NCBI GenBank assembly: GCA_033026295.1
Contig: CM065180.1
Coordinates: 20,117,523-20,181,522 of the forward strand
Length of the DNA stretch: 64,000 bases
Direction of reading: 5' to 3'
Origin: Channa striata
Taxonomy: Eukaryota; Chordata; Actinopteri; Anabantiformes; Channidae
Shown in pieces: positions 13,049-27,300 of the stretch. The position numbers were made by a program, and so were the translations under genes. Under the pieces are notes generated by a model, which was not told the DNA's origin, did no database searches, and worked only from the letters and a program-made list of their open reading frames with translations. Each line of letters begins with the position of its first letter. Within the stretch, counting starts at the first letter, position 1.

Positions 13049-16000
13049 TATTTATTGCATATGTATCTGTCCAATTTAGGATTATAACAGACAGACAGCT
13101 GATGACAAAATGTTGTGTCATATGAAGGTATGGGTCAGATTATTTATTGGCCATTAGCAGTAACATGAGTCTTTATATTTGTTTCAGGTAAAACAAACAA
13201 ATGATATCCTGACTCTGTAATTATTGAGCTTTAACGATGCTTGAAGGCAGCTGTCCTTGCCTGTGGACACAGCCAGGCTAGTTGCTCCCCTGTATTTCAC
13301 ACCATGCTGCTGTTCAGGAACACACAATTACATATTTAGACGTGTTTGTAAAATTGTTTCGTCATCTCTCGTTTACCAGCTACAGAATTCTCTGTGGTAT
13401 TTTGTAGGTACCAGAACAAGGAAAAGCTGGAAACTATGACTTTCATCAGCACATATTTAACGTCTTTTGTTCCACTACTCTGCTGGAACTAGTGACCTGA
13501 CTCCGTACAGTACAATACCTCTCCTCTTCCTATCATTCATAAATTAATAAAAGTTCTTTAACACTTTATCTTAAAACAAGGGGCTGAACAGCCAAGAATA
13601 ATGTGGAAGAAAATGGGCTGAGCTGCCCTGCATGGTGTGTTTGTAGTAGTTCCCACAAGGGTAATTGAGTTTTTGGGACCTCTTTCATCCAACTGCATTT
13701 CATCTTTTAACCTTTTATAACACTTCTTAAGTTAATTTGCATGAAATATGAGGCAAACGTTTTGATTGGGGAAATTTCACGTACTTAATGTACCACTGCT
13801 GCAGCACAGCAAGACGGATCATCGTGTAACCAAACCGGCACAGGCTTAATCTCCGGCACGTCTCACACTGTGTGTCTGCAAACACCAACATGTGCAGTCA
13901 AGAAGCCGTGAGCACAACCATTATCGGCGAGCTCGATCCGAGTTCCTGGATAAGTTTGACGATGAAAATGGAAAACACATCCCGTCAAGAATACAGAAAA
14001 AAAAGACTGACCTTGTGCCCACTTTATAATTTCTTTCCAACCCATGAGATTAGTAACTTTGCAGCTTTACTGTGTATGTCTTATAAATATTCAGGTATGT
14101 TAATATGGAAGGGTTATTGGGTTTGGGGATCTACAGGGGGAGCGGTCCAGATGGACAAAGGTACACAGCAGAGTGTGTGTGTGTTTGTGCACAGTTCATA
14201 AATGCTCGATGCACTGTGATATCCGGCATTAAAATTACAAATACGTATCGATTTTGGACGTGTGTCGGTGGTATCGTTTGACAAACGCATACGTCCACGA
14301 GAGACCGAGTGTGTGTCACCGCGAATGCCTGGACTCATCCCATATGGTCGCAGTGTGACTTTATGTAAATACAAACTCTGTGAAGTTAAAACAAAGAGGA
14401 ACAAAACCATCTGGCCCGGGGCTCATTTTATGCAACCACAAGGACAAAGACAGAGAGACAGAAGACGCAAAACCATCGGGTTTGATCAAAAATGACAACG
14501 CCTCTGCGGATTATAGATGCACAGGACACAAAGCAACAACAGGAGATCGTGAAAACGTGTCACATGCAGCACGGTGGCACATTTACGAGGAGCGCGTTAT
14601 AATCGGAGGCATTTAGCTTCAGAGTTACAGATTTAGTGTCTAAGTCAATGTCATTTTAGAGACAGTGTCGTTCATAAACTGTCAATTGTGCTCCAGTATG
14701 AATTGTGGCATGTGTCTCTGCCGGCGGCACCTTTTTATCCGTGAAAGTTGTTCAGAGTTATTTGACAGAGAAGCAGTCCAGAGGATATTAACTGTCATGT
14801 GTCATAAATGATGCCGTTGTGTTTTCTATGCTGACCTTGCAGCATAGAAAACAAATGAAACCCCACTCTGCTGCTCTGCGTGATGCTGCATTGTGGTGTA
14901 TTATTCTAAACTGTTATATTTCATACGGCCTATGTAGTCGTTAGCTCGACCAAAGCAGTTTGCGATTCCTGTGTGGGCCACACAGATTGTCACTGTAGAT
15001 CAGAGTGGAGCTAGTAAGCTTGAAAGGACGACTTCACCAATTTTCAACTTGTTTCCTATGATTCTAGTTCTCACAATGCATGTATTTTATGTTCAAACGT
15101 GTTTATATTTAGATCTGTCTTTGCAATTTGCTTAAAACCTGAAAACCTCCTCCGCTTGACACCATCTGGAGGAGTTTTCAGTTCAGGTGATGTCATCTGG
15201 TTGCTCTGACTAAGAAGGTAAAACCAACTCTATTTGTCAAGAACTATTTCTGATGAAGTGAAATAAAACAGACTCTCCAGATGACTTCAACTGAACAGAA
15301 ATGACTCCTCCGGATGACATCATCTCCAGCCGACCTGGAGGAGGAGGAGGAGTTTTTCAGTTAAAAGCAAAGAGATATTTTCTTGTAAGGAAGACAGAGA
15401 AAAGTTTGTAAATCATTCAACCAGAACCACAGAGAAGAAAGTAGAAAATTGGTGAAGTTGGCTTTTAAGATAACAAAAATGTTTAAGGTTATGCTTTTTT
15501 GCAGCCATAATTCCATATTAATATTAGATGCCAATGTACTTGCTGTTTGTGGCCATTTGGCACATTCGGTATCTTACAAAAACAGCCGTCCCCAGCGACG
15601 TGCGTCATGTTTGGAGTGCGTCGCTGTAGCGGTACCTCACTCCATCGTCAGATGATTCCCCGGTGTGACAGGCTGCAGAGGTTGCAGTATCTTCTCGGGG
15701 GGAGGGATTACACTCTTTGCAAAGTGTCATATTGAAACCCTATGTTTTGACTTTCTGTATGCAAAACATATGTAGTTTTTCTAAGAAAACGTGGAGCGGG
15801 GTGAAGTCGGTGGGAGGCTGCACTGGTTCCTTTTACTGTATCTCTGCTCTGTTTCGTGTTCACACCGACTTCTTGGAGAACAAAGCATGAGCTGTGAAAA
15901 TGAGGCCATGTGAAGTGACAGGTTGGACAGTTTCGGTGAAGTCATCCTGCATCATCAGCACCACGTGGACCCAGGTCAACGTCTGGCAGCTCGACAGCAG

Positions 16001-19000
16001 GTCGTGCAGCACTTCACACACCCTACATGGATTTATCTTCTCTGGTCTCACAAACGCTGAGAAAACATCTGATTGTCTGATTATTTGAAGTCAACACAAG
16101 CAGACAGGAAGAGGACAAGACGGTTTATGTGGGTTTTTTATGTTTCACTCTCTTTTACCAGTGAAACGGCTTCAATACATTGGCAAAAGGTCAACACATG
16201 CCTGTAACTCCTTTTCTTGCTCTGGTTACTATGGTTACCAAGTCATTTGCCTGCATATATGCTGCTTATAGAGATTGCTGATGATAAGACTGTCACCTTC
16301 ACAGTTCACCATCAGCAAATGGTTTTCAAAGTAATCTAGTTGTTTTTTGGTTTGGGTTATTCTTGCCCCAGCCACACCTGAACCATGAACACCTGTGACC
16401 TGTGTCTTTTCAGGTGTTCTTGACCAGGGTTCAGGTAACAGCTCTCACACAAATGAGACCAAACTTGCAAAAGAAACAAAGATTGAGTGAACTGCACCAG
16501 ATTAATTGGGATTAAGCATTATGTTTCCAATACTAGTGCTGTGTTAAAAAGGGTGTTTCCCTAATATCAGTAACGTGCATTAAGTGCTGAAAAGGCCTAA
16601 GGCGACATGCCCACAACTCTGTAACACAAACATACAAAACATGTGACCTACACAGAACACGTGGAAGCAAGCGCTTCCCCGTTTCTGCCTTTGAAATGTT
16701 TGTGTGTGTGTGTCATTATGACAGCGTGTCCACAGAGAGAGTCTGCAGCAGTATTGTGATGCAGATGTCCTCAGACACTGAAGCAGCTCCGAAGGTACCA
16801 GCCTCCCACGCAAATCCATAGAACCTCTAAAATGACACAGACACACGTCACGTGAGCACCTGTGTGTCTTTATTCCTGAGATCAGCTGGTGCTGACACAC
16901 AAATCGTCGAGTTGGGACTCCGAGCGCGGTGTTGTTTGCACTGTGCGTGTGTGTCGACGTGTGAGCCTCAGCACGGTCAGGGTGCACAGGTGTGTCCCTG
17001 CACACGGTGTGCTCACGTACATGTGTGTTGGATATTCCAGTAATGATCAGTAGCTCCATATTGGTGCATCAGTGTAGCTTTAAAAGCCTGTTACCATGGA
17101 AACAGGCAGCCGGCACACAGCCCTGGTACACAGACAATGGTCTCTCTCTGTCGTTCTCCGACACCCCCCCCCGCTCTCCACCCCACTGCTCTACCCGTCG
17201 TTTACTCAATTTTCTCTCCTGCCGCATCCTCTCGTTTTGTTTCTTGCGTTGATTTTCATTCATTCATTCATGTCAGTTTTCCCTCGCCAAGGCCCCCTCC
17301 CACTTCCCACCCCACTTTCTCATTCTTCGCTTTTCATTCACTCAGACGTTCTTCCCTCTGTCTCAATTCATTCATGTCAACCTTGCTGCCATCCTCTCAC
17401 ATCTGTCTCTCTCTTCTTTCATCGCTCTCTCCACTTGTCACATCATCCTCTTTGCCATTTTCTCTTCATCCATCTCTGTCTACCTGTTCTTCATCACCTT
17501 CATTTCTTTCTCTCTCTCACACAGAAATGCTCACTGAGGTTTCCATCATAGAACGCGGTGGTAGACGTGTGTTCACATGTGCACGACTGTGATGTCGCAT
17601 GCTTCCTCTGGAAACTCGGGCTTCCTCTAACAGTCCAAAAACATGCAGGTTACTAATTGTCTGTACGTGTCGCGCCTGCGATACATCGATCGAATGACGT
17701 CATGCCGAGACGTGAGATTTGCGGCAGACTCAGAAATTACAGGTTTTGAATAGAAAAAAAACTTTTGACAGAATAAACAAACAGACAAAGTTTGTCAACT
17801 AAAAATGAAAGACTAAATTTATATTGAATATACAGAGTAACAGACAAAGCAGATGTGAACACACAACAAAATGCTGGGCTCACCTTGCCGAAGCTGCCCT
17901 TCCCCAGCACCATCAGGAAGGTAAAGTCAGACAGTTTCATGCGATCTTGGTTGCCATTGGAGTCGAACCGGGACGCGGCGTTGGCTGCTTTTCCCTCTGT
18001 GGTTTTGCCCGGGCCGATTTTAGCCCTCTAAATTTAGGAGAGAGATGACAGGGGGCCACATTAGGAAACAACTTTCATTCAAGGAGGCTGCAGCTTTTCA
18101 GCAGTATTTGTTGGGCGGGGAATAAGACTTTTCCTTTCCTTCCAACTTCTGTATGTGTCCTAATGGTTTTCTGATTTAAAGGCTCTGTTTCTTTGTTTTA
18201 CTATCAGTGAATAATTTTGCAAATATTGATGCATTTGCTATTTATTATAATTGCGACAAATAAATACACAAACAGAAAATGATCACTGACTATTGCATCA
18301 GAGTGGAAACACGTCAAGCTTTCATGGATTTGCATAAAAAAACTAATTATCTTGATCTAAGAATTTGTTTTCATGGCAACAGGCTAAAACATAATTTAAA
18401 CACAATAAAAGGAGAATAATAATCATTTGATGACTCTGATAACAGTTAATCATCAGAGGACAGATGCCTCGTGTCCAACAGAAAAGTTGAAAAACTTCCT
18501 TAAATTCCAGCTTTATTGTGCCACTTTTGTTGATAAGGTCACTTCTTCATAGTATTTGCCATTTTAATAGCACACAAACAAAAAACAACATTTTGTTAGA
18601 GAGGCAGCAGCAGCAAAAGCTGAGGATTTTATTTTATTCATTCTGTGCAGGCACTTTACACCCCATTTCACACTTCCCATAACAAACATGGCCTCCCTGT
18701 GAGTCTGCCACTCTGTGCAATTACGACTGTCACCACGTCCCTTGTTTCTGTCCTTCAAGCGCTCTCTCCCACTTACTTCCCAAACGTTTTCGTACTCTTT
18801 CTCCAAAATAATTCATTTCTACTTCATCTCCATAAATGTGTTTTGCCTTTGACTTCTCCTTCTATTTACATCCATCACCTGTCTCTCTCTTCTCTCCTCT
18901 TCACTCCGTTTCATTTCTAACTTTCTCATTTTGCAGTGATTTATTAATCGTTGTCACGCTCTCGTCCGGTCTCTGCTGTATGATGCTTTCTCTCCACTTT

Positions 19001-21291
19001 GAGAAGGGTGCGGTCTTAAGTTGTCTTCTTCCTTTAGTGATGACTTAATAATAAACATTTGAGCGTCTGATGCAAACGATGGGTCTGCAACCATGTATGA
19101 CTCTGTGACTTCCCAGCGCCTATGATGTGTCCCACGGGCTGAAAATACTACGGAAGAATCAAAGATCCGGTGGTAAAATGGCTGCAAAGGCACCATCACC
19201 AGCACTTACAGTGAATTATCCCCATCTTATGACACATACTGCATCATATTTTGTTTGCTCCAATCTATGAAAAGTTAATTAAAGTTCACGTATAATGGAT
19301 TTGGCAATTGCAGTAGATGGAAACATGTCCCTCTTGCTCTCCATAAATCTTTTCCTGTTGCCGGTGCATCTGTCTTATTCTTTCGTCTCTGTACCACAAG
19401 CCTGCTTTATCTTTCCCTTACTCCCCCACTCCCCTCAAATTCTACTTTAATTTTGCCCCTGCATGTGAATAATGAAAAAGACAGAAAAAAGAAAGACAAA
19501 AGTAAATAAAAAAGGAAAGTTAAAAAATATGAACTAACAAAAAAAAGGAAAAGTGAAATAGAGGAGAAGCATAGAGGGCAATTTTAATTTGCAAAGTAGC
19601 TAGAAACAACAGCAGGGGAGTAAAAGGACATTATTTGTGTCTAAATAGTTGTGATATGTTTGCAAATCCACAATGCACATTATTTATTAGTGTGAATGTC
19701 TTATGGGAGCGTGTGTGTGTGTACAGAGATTCTGTATATGGTTAAATGGAGAGATGCCGATCAGTAAAATCTCTCTTTGTCTCCGTGTCTTTCTTTCTGT
19801 CTGTCTGCCAACTCTCTGAGAACTTCACTCTAGAGGTTGTCTTCGCAGTTTTGTGTGTGTGTGTGTGAGCCGCTCCCCCGAGAACGTGTCTCAGTGAACG
19901 TCTGCGACCTTGAGAAGATGGAAGGGAAGAAAAACAGATAAGTGAAGGAGGGAGAGGGAGGTGGAAGAAAGGACAGAAATCGAGGATAGAGGGCTACAGT
20001 ACTTAACTTAAAGCTGGTTTATTCCAGACTCATGACGAACCACAATTTTGGGAAGAACAGAATCATATTTTACCGTTACATACAGCTAGAATTTGTTAAT
20101 TGAATTGTTTCGTTGAAAACCAATGAAAAGCTGCAGGTAACAATCCCTTCATTCTTTTTTGGCCGCTTGTTTCATTTGCTGCGATATGTTGGTGTTGCCA
20201 CCATATTTAAACACGGGAGCTCTGGTCTTCTGAATAAAAACACCACAATTATTATATGTGTCGACAGATTACAATGGGATGTTTTAAGATTCCAGATTTT
20301 ACACTGTTGATATTTGTGGAGGGGTCTCTGTGTCATTCATTTTATATGTCACACAAGACAGTTGGTCAAGAACTGTTTGAACTCGAGAAACATCTGTAAA
20401 CTGAAAAAAATGTTATCAGAAGCCCATCTGGAAATGAAAATTCCTGCTTTTATTTTTCCTCGCGCAATTCTTTTTTTACTTGTTGTAATAAGTCAACTTT
20501 AAATCAAATCAAGACCTAACGTGTTTGTTAGTGGGTTTTGGAGACGGGACTAGTCTAGATTCCTCTCCTTTTACAGCGAAGCAGTGTGATGGAAAAAATA
20601 AGTATGACTAAATTTTAATGCTTAGGTTTTGTTCTTTTGTAACAGCAGATTGTGCCCATGAAGAATGCTTAAACGGCATCGCTAACGTTGTCCTATATAC
20701 ATGTTTTATCTTCAGTATTTGCAGAGGTGCTTGCAGGACGGCTCCATGGTCAGATACTATCCATCAGTAAGCTGTAGCCCAAACTGTGGTGTCTCACTAA
20801 TTCATGTGTGTGTGTTGGGAACAACTGCTTGATCGTGGGAAATGTTCTGCCCAGCACCAAAGGGGGTATACAACAAATGTGTGACGCGTGAAACTTTAAA
20901 CATGAAACGTGTCGCCTTTAAAAGACGTCCTGGACGTCCAAGCTTCTTTGTTCATTACTCTCGAGGTGTCTGTAACCAGTAATTTTTCCACAACAGCGGT
21001 TAGTTCACTTAACTTAACCAGTTACTGGCTGTAGCTTCCTCTAACTATTAGCAAACGACTCTTGAGGTTTCACTAAAACTTTTCCTTAAACCGCACGTGG
21101 AGCGATAGCAGCACAGCAGACATGGTGATCAGCAGACTTCAGGGGGAGTCTCGGATGTTTTGTGGCTTGTTGTCAGAAAGAAAGATGGAAAAGGGGAAAA
21201 GAGAGATGGAGAAAGCGAAAAACCACAGAGCGGGGTTATCCTCTCCTCTGCCAAATGGGTTGATGAGTGGGCCTACTGGTCAGCCACACAC

Positions 21292-21325
<34 letters not shown>

Positions 21326-24300
21326 TGGACCTGCAGTGTGCCAGACCGGATGGTGCTATAAGTGTGCCTGCCAAGTGCTAACAGCTCTCCCAGAGAGGCT
21401 CTCACTCAGACACACTCGATGCGTAGAGCACACACACACATTCACGCGCCTTCCTTAGCAACACATTCAAACATATGCAGGCAGAGATACGCACATGCAC
21501 ATAAAAAACAGGCTGCAGCCACCAACACACTCACACACACCTCAAATTTCTGCCGTAGCTCCTCGTTGCCCTCCTCCCCCTCTGGAGGGACAGGGACATT
21601 GAAGTACTCGCCTTCTTCTTGGGAGAGCAGCTTAAACCTGAAGAGAGAGAGAGAGAACATTTCCAGGCAAATCAATTTCCAATTAATTTAGATAATTTAA
21701 GCATTTAACTACTGCCATTTGCCAAAGCTGCTGACAGCTAATGCCCCGATTTAAGGCCCGAAAGATAATCAGCTGATAATTTACTAATTCACTCTCCTTC
21801 ATGGTGATCTAGCAAAGCCTGATGGACCCCGGAACGAAGAAGAGATGCTCATCAATTCACCACAAACGAGAAAGTTACTCATATTTGGGCCAATTACCTG
21901 GGTAATAAGGTATTAGTCCACACTCCTCATCTCTCCCCAACTGCACCAATTGTCTTACTAACAGGGCTACCAGGGTGTGTGATGATCCAGTCTCTTAAAG
22001 GATCCAAAAATGCAACAGCACGGCTCATTTTCCAACAACCAAAAAGGACACGTATCCTGCAGAACCTCAGCTTTAAGGCCCGACTGTTTGGTGCTGCACA
22101 TAGCTACAGACGAAACCACACTTGCACAGTTTTTTTTTTTTTTGATGGGATCCCTCCACCTCCATCGTTCCACCTCAAACGTTGGCATCTCATTAAAATC
22201 CCTGACAGGGCAGCATCAGCAAAAAGCGAAGATACAGAGATACAGAGACTGAGCCACAGAGAGGAGGGGGGGGAGGGGGGTGGAGAGATAAGGAAGCAGA
22301 GATAAAGAGACAAGGTAGAGATGCTTTGGCTCGGAGTATCACCGAGATTAAAAAAAAAGACGAGCTGCAACTAAAGCATTTCTCCAACAGTGCACCAAGG
22401 TCACCTTTGCCCTCCCTTCTCTACCTGTGCCGTTCCCCAAGTCTATCCTCCACCTTTCATCTCACCATCCATCCACTCCGAGTTTCTGCAGCTCCGAGAT
22501 GCCAAAGGACAACGATCCCATGAAGTCGTTGCGGCTGGTCAGGTCCCAGTCCCAAATCTCCACTGACAGACGGCGGTCCTTATCGTACTCCTTCAGGTGG
22601 CTGGGAGAAAAACAAGGACAATCAACGACTGGGTGTGAGCATTACCATCTGCCATTAAAAAAGTTTGGATTAATTATTTCCTGTTGTGTCCTTTCACAGT
22701 AATTTGCAGCCTCTGAAAGGCACCTATATCATTCATCTGGTGATCAGATCCACCTCATTTCCCAAACAGCCTGAAAGAACAATAGCCGTCTGTTGGTACA
22801 GTATTTAAATTTTTCATCTATCCAGTTTGTTATTTCGACAATAAACTGAGTACGTGCCTTTCAAGCTGCACAGCTACACCCAGATGCCTGAGAATGTTTT
22901 CTTGCATGCAAACTGTGCTGGGAGTCAGTAACCGACCCCACAAGCCAGGAAGGAGTCAGATGATTAGATGTGGCTAAAAATCTAATACACTGCACTGGGT
23001 GAGCGGGAAAAATGAAAGAAAAGCCAAAACTGAGGAGGACAGAAAGAAACACCAAACATGGCCTTACAATTTAAAAGTCTCATTCCAGACTGGGTTGAGG
23101 CAGCACTTTATGGTCTTGGTCTTCTGTTTGCTCTCGCTGCGGGGATCTGGGATCAGTTTAAGTTTCACGTAGGGGTCTGACAGACCGTTGGGGTCCATAG
23201 GAACCAGATTCCTAGCCTCTTTGACTACAGGTAGAGGGGGGAGAAAGAAAGGGGAGAAAGGGAATCAGGTTAGAGATAAAAGCCAAAGCTCAGATGGTGA
23301 GAAGAGTTAGAGATCAATTGATTTGAGTTCAAGGAGCGTCAGCATCAGGAGCAACACTTTGTCGAAAGAGATGGAACAGTAAGTGGTTTTGGATGTGTGA
23401 TAGCAGAACACGTTATTTTGTTAACTGGAGAACCTGGCGAGTCAATAACAATGATAAGAATATACTTCCAGTATTAATCACCACAACTCGTATCTACACC
23501 TGTGCTATGAATAGTGTGCATGAATGGAACCAGCAGGAGGGTTCACACACACACACACACTCGCTGTACACGTGACTCAGACTTTTGCACTTCTACTATA
23601 TGTGTCTTGAGTTTTAAAATTACTTCCTGCCCATTACCAATTAAATGACACGCTTCTCCCCGGAAAGCCACTAATTGAATTGGGCACACAAACCTAAACA
23701 TGCACGTTGGAAACTCTCGTGTTGCACTGGGGGGTTAAGGCCTCGGGGTTTTCAGATCTGTCTGGAAGGACTATATGGACAGATGAAGGTTGCCATTTCC
23801 AACACTAATCCTTCTTTTGTGGTTGTCTGTTATTGGGCTGTAATTGTATTCCAGAGGCGTAAACTCCCCTGTGACTGCGTTTTGAATCTGTGTGTGTGTG
23901 TGTGTGTGTGTGTGCTGGTCAAGTTGTGAGGTCATATCCAATTACCAGAATCAGGGCTGGTACTGCTGTGTCCTAGGCAGCTCACTAGGGAAAGTCTCTC
24001 AAGAACACACACACACACACACAAATACACAAAGCTTTTCCACCCTCACAGATAAACACACACATCTCACAAAGTACTTGGCTGGTGTAGCTCAGTAATG
24101 TCTTTCATGTCGTCTTTCTGCAGGGAATGAAACACGGCTTTTATAGTGAGTTGTCTGACACCATGTGAAGACAGCGAGTGAAACCTTTTAGCTTCCCATT
24201 TTTCTTCCTCCAATACTCAAAAGTGAGGGCAGCGCTGAATTACTCCAGAGCAGCAGTTCATGAGAAATCCATCTACAAATGTAAAAACATGAAACACGTC

Positions 24301-27300
24301 TTTCTGTGCCTCTGTGAACTGCTACGCTCGGCTTTAAAAAGACGTTACATGTTTTACACAGCACTCAGAGCTCTGTATCCCACTTATTATTGCACAACAC
24401 AAAGGCTTTAATCACACCTGCACTTTACTGTGTTTCATTTTTACATAAAGTGTAAACCAAAGTGCAAAAATGTGGCATGTTGCAGGGCTATGTTAAGTCC
24501 TCAGAGGACTCGATGAAATATTTAAACAAGAAAGACACGAGAAACTACTCGAACTGGAAGAAGTCACCTTTCCCAGTAAAGTCCAAGGACTCGTTTGTAG
24601 ATGGCACAATCCTGGGAGATAAGGTGGACCTTTCCCCAGTTTGTCCAAATGTCCCTGAGCGCAAATTGGAGCGTCCTACGGTCTGAGGAGGTGACCTGGA
24701 CCTTTTCTGATTGATCCTGGTGGAAAGACATTGGAACAGGAACTGGGCATCAGCTGCAGGAGTTTCCCATTGCAGTCAGTCAGGCTGGAATCCTGATCTT
24801 CTCCAGACTTTTCCGGAAGGTGGTGTCTGGAAAAACGTCCCCTGCTACAAAGTCTGGATTATATGAGCGAGCCTGTGCCTGGATAGAGCATGCTGCTCTG
24901 TTCCTAATTGTCTGGAGCATTTAAAACGAGAAAATTGGAGCGTTGCTGGCATCTCTGTCAGGCGACTGATAGATATGTTGCTTCTTCTTGCTAAAAGCTT
25001 CAGTCATAGGAAGGCAACTGAAAGTGTCACTGGCATTCACACCCAAGCTGGGCTGCGTCTAGATTACATCCGGTCCACTGCATGGTGTCATGTGGCCCAG
25101 TGATCGCAGACACGTGTGTGATTGAGTCACACAAGGGAGGAATGTGTTTATTTAATATTTTTTATGATTAGGTGAACTGAAAAGTGCGTTTTCTTAATAG
25201 ATGGCAAATTGTGCTGCAGCCTCTGCTGGTTGGTTTTCTTTCAATCTGGGTCTGTGTGGTGACAGTACGCTGGATGAACCCTTGCACTGAAGTCTGTCCT
25301 CACATCTCTTTTTGTTGAAAATGAATTTGTAAATTGCAGTTTGGGCGGGTGTTCCTTGCATGATTCTGGATCTGACCTCTGCAGGTTTCATTAGTCAGTC
25401 CCTCCAGGAAAGTGTGATCACAACAATTAATTCAACCAATCATCTGTGAATTCTGCACAACAGTACAATTGAAAACACCCTGAAAACATTGAAACATGCA
25501 CCACAGTTTTTTTATGCACCTTAAAAAAAGTCTGTAAAATTATTGAAAGACTGATTAGTAAAGCACAGACAGAGATGGTCAAATTAATGTAAATTATGGT
25601 CGCTGACAGCAAATTATTCCGCATATTACTGCATGCAGATAAACAATTTCTAGTAGTCTAATAGGTGAAGAAATTATTAGATGAAACAATAGCTGGATTT
25701 TATGTCACAAACAAAGAGAAGGGAGGAGACAACAGGTTTTGTACAACAATTACAGCGCATCAAGATTAGTTCACCTGGAACAACGATGGCACATGCATCA
25801 CATAGCTGGAGTTGTTTCTGACTGATACACACGTATATCATAAAAGTTCGAATATTCTTTTACAACCAACAAAGTGAGATACAAATCTCCTAGTGCTGTG
25901 AGAATCATGTAACATCCTGTCAAAGCAGAAGGAAGGGAGGGCCTCCCAGTGAGCTCTCAGTGTGTGAAAGCCTCAAGACGCTGGAGAATTTATGCTGTGA
26001 AAGCACTACGCTGAGCTTAGCTCCGAGAGGTTAACCACAGCACAGACCCAACGGCCGGCATTAAACCCTGAGCAGAGCGGGTCAATAAATATTAGATGAT
26101 GCCCGTTAAAGTGATCATCAAATGGTGGTCAAGAGGAGCTATGAAGAGGGTAGCACGGCAAATCGTCTCACACAGAAGGACACTTAGTAAAGCAAACAGA
26201 GCCGTGGTGTGTGTTTGTTTGAAATTCCTGCCCGCGTACGAGTCTCTGCTGATGGCAAAGAGCACGTAAGGGTCCGTGTATAGACGTGTGCATGTGTGAG
26301 AGAGAGCCAGATAACGTGTGTGTGTGTCTGTGTCTGCGGGGAGGGTGGGTGGAGATAAGGGTGCAGCGGAAAAGACTATGAGCACAGCAGAACGGGTGAC
26401 GGCCGTGCACCCCACACTACGTGAAACAACCTCGTCTGAGTCCAAGTGGGACGCTTGTGTTTTGTCTGATTTCCAGTTGCCAGCAAAGTTGCTGCAAGAC
26501 TAATGAAGTCCTTTTTTCCCCTCGTCATGCTCTTGAGGATGGTGAAATGGAATTAGCATTCATAGTGAGCATGTTTATGCCATATGTTCAGTTTGGCTTA
26601 TCTGGAGCGATGAGAACAATGCAAACACAAGCTATGCACCAAGATGCTTGATGAAGAGACCAGATCTGAACTCAAAAAATGCTAGATGAAATGAAGAGAC
26701 ATGATTTTTTAATATAGTAACTATATTTCTGATATACACACAGCTGCACATAAAGTCTGGCTGATGAAATTAACCAAAGGTAATGAACTCGTAATTGATG
26801 TTGACCACACCCGATCCCAATCCACTGGAAAAACATGCTGCATTAGCTTCACACACACACACACACACACACAGAAAGAGTTATCTAAGAAATTCCGGGT
26901 GCAACATCAGCTGTTTGTTCGTTCAGCATGACCTGAGGCCAATTCTCATTTCTATTCAGTAGTCTTTCAGCGATTCAGCTGAGGGCTTTTCCTGACAGAT
27001 TATGTATATTTTGAGTAAACAACAGCCTCAATAATCTCCACAGGTTGGAGGAGCATTATTCAAATGTTCGAGTCGGGGCTAATGCATGTAATAAACCACA
27101 GCTCCGTGCTGGCTTGACAAACATGGTATATGATAGTGTAGCCGTGACTAACCTGTCTCAGGGCTTTAGATTATATATTTGAGCAGTGAAAATAAAAAAT
27201 ACGGCAAGCAGTTTTTGTTTAATATGCTTCTCTTAGCCTGGCATATACAAATGGATAAATCCACTGTTCAAACATAACCTGCTCCCTCTGCATCAAAGCC

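Larger units (their letters stand above)
11575..17883 (-). other. prkcb intron 9 (6.3 kb)
   Basis: Separates the glycine-loop exon from the N-lobe exon. It holds a long compound CA tract (12676-12752), an AT dinucleotide run (13017-13046), a perfect 14-bp hairpin (14820-14853), a foldback element (15021-15470), an imperfect inverted repeat built on 'cacctgaacc' (16373-16437) and a long T/C-rich stretch on the plus strand (17140-17525). Confidence 0.85.

Noticed and set aside
17096..17592. Two overlapping 151-codon frames on the plus strand
   Set aside because: Both are Ser/Pro/Leu/His-rich readings of one T/C-rich stretch; two good frames over the same bases argues for composition, not coding.
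24085..24160. 'gtgtagctcagtaatg' resembling a tRNA A box
   Set aside because: No B box or cloverleaf follows within the required distance.
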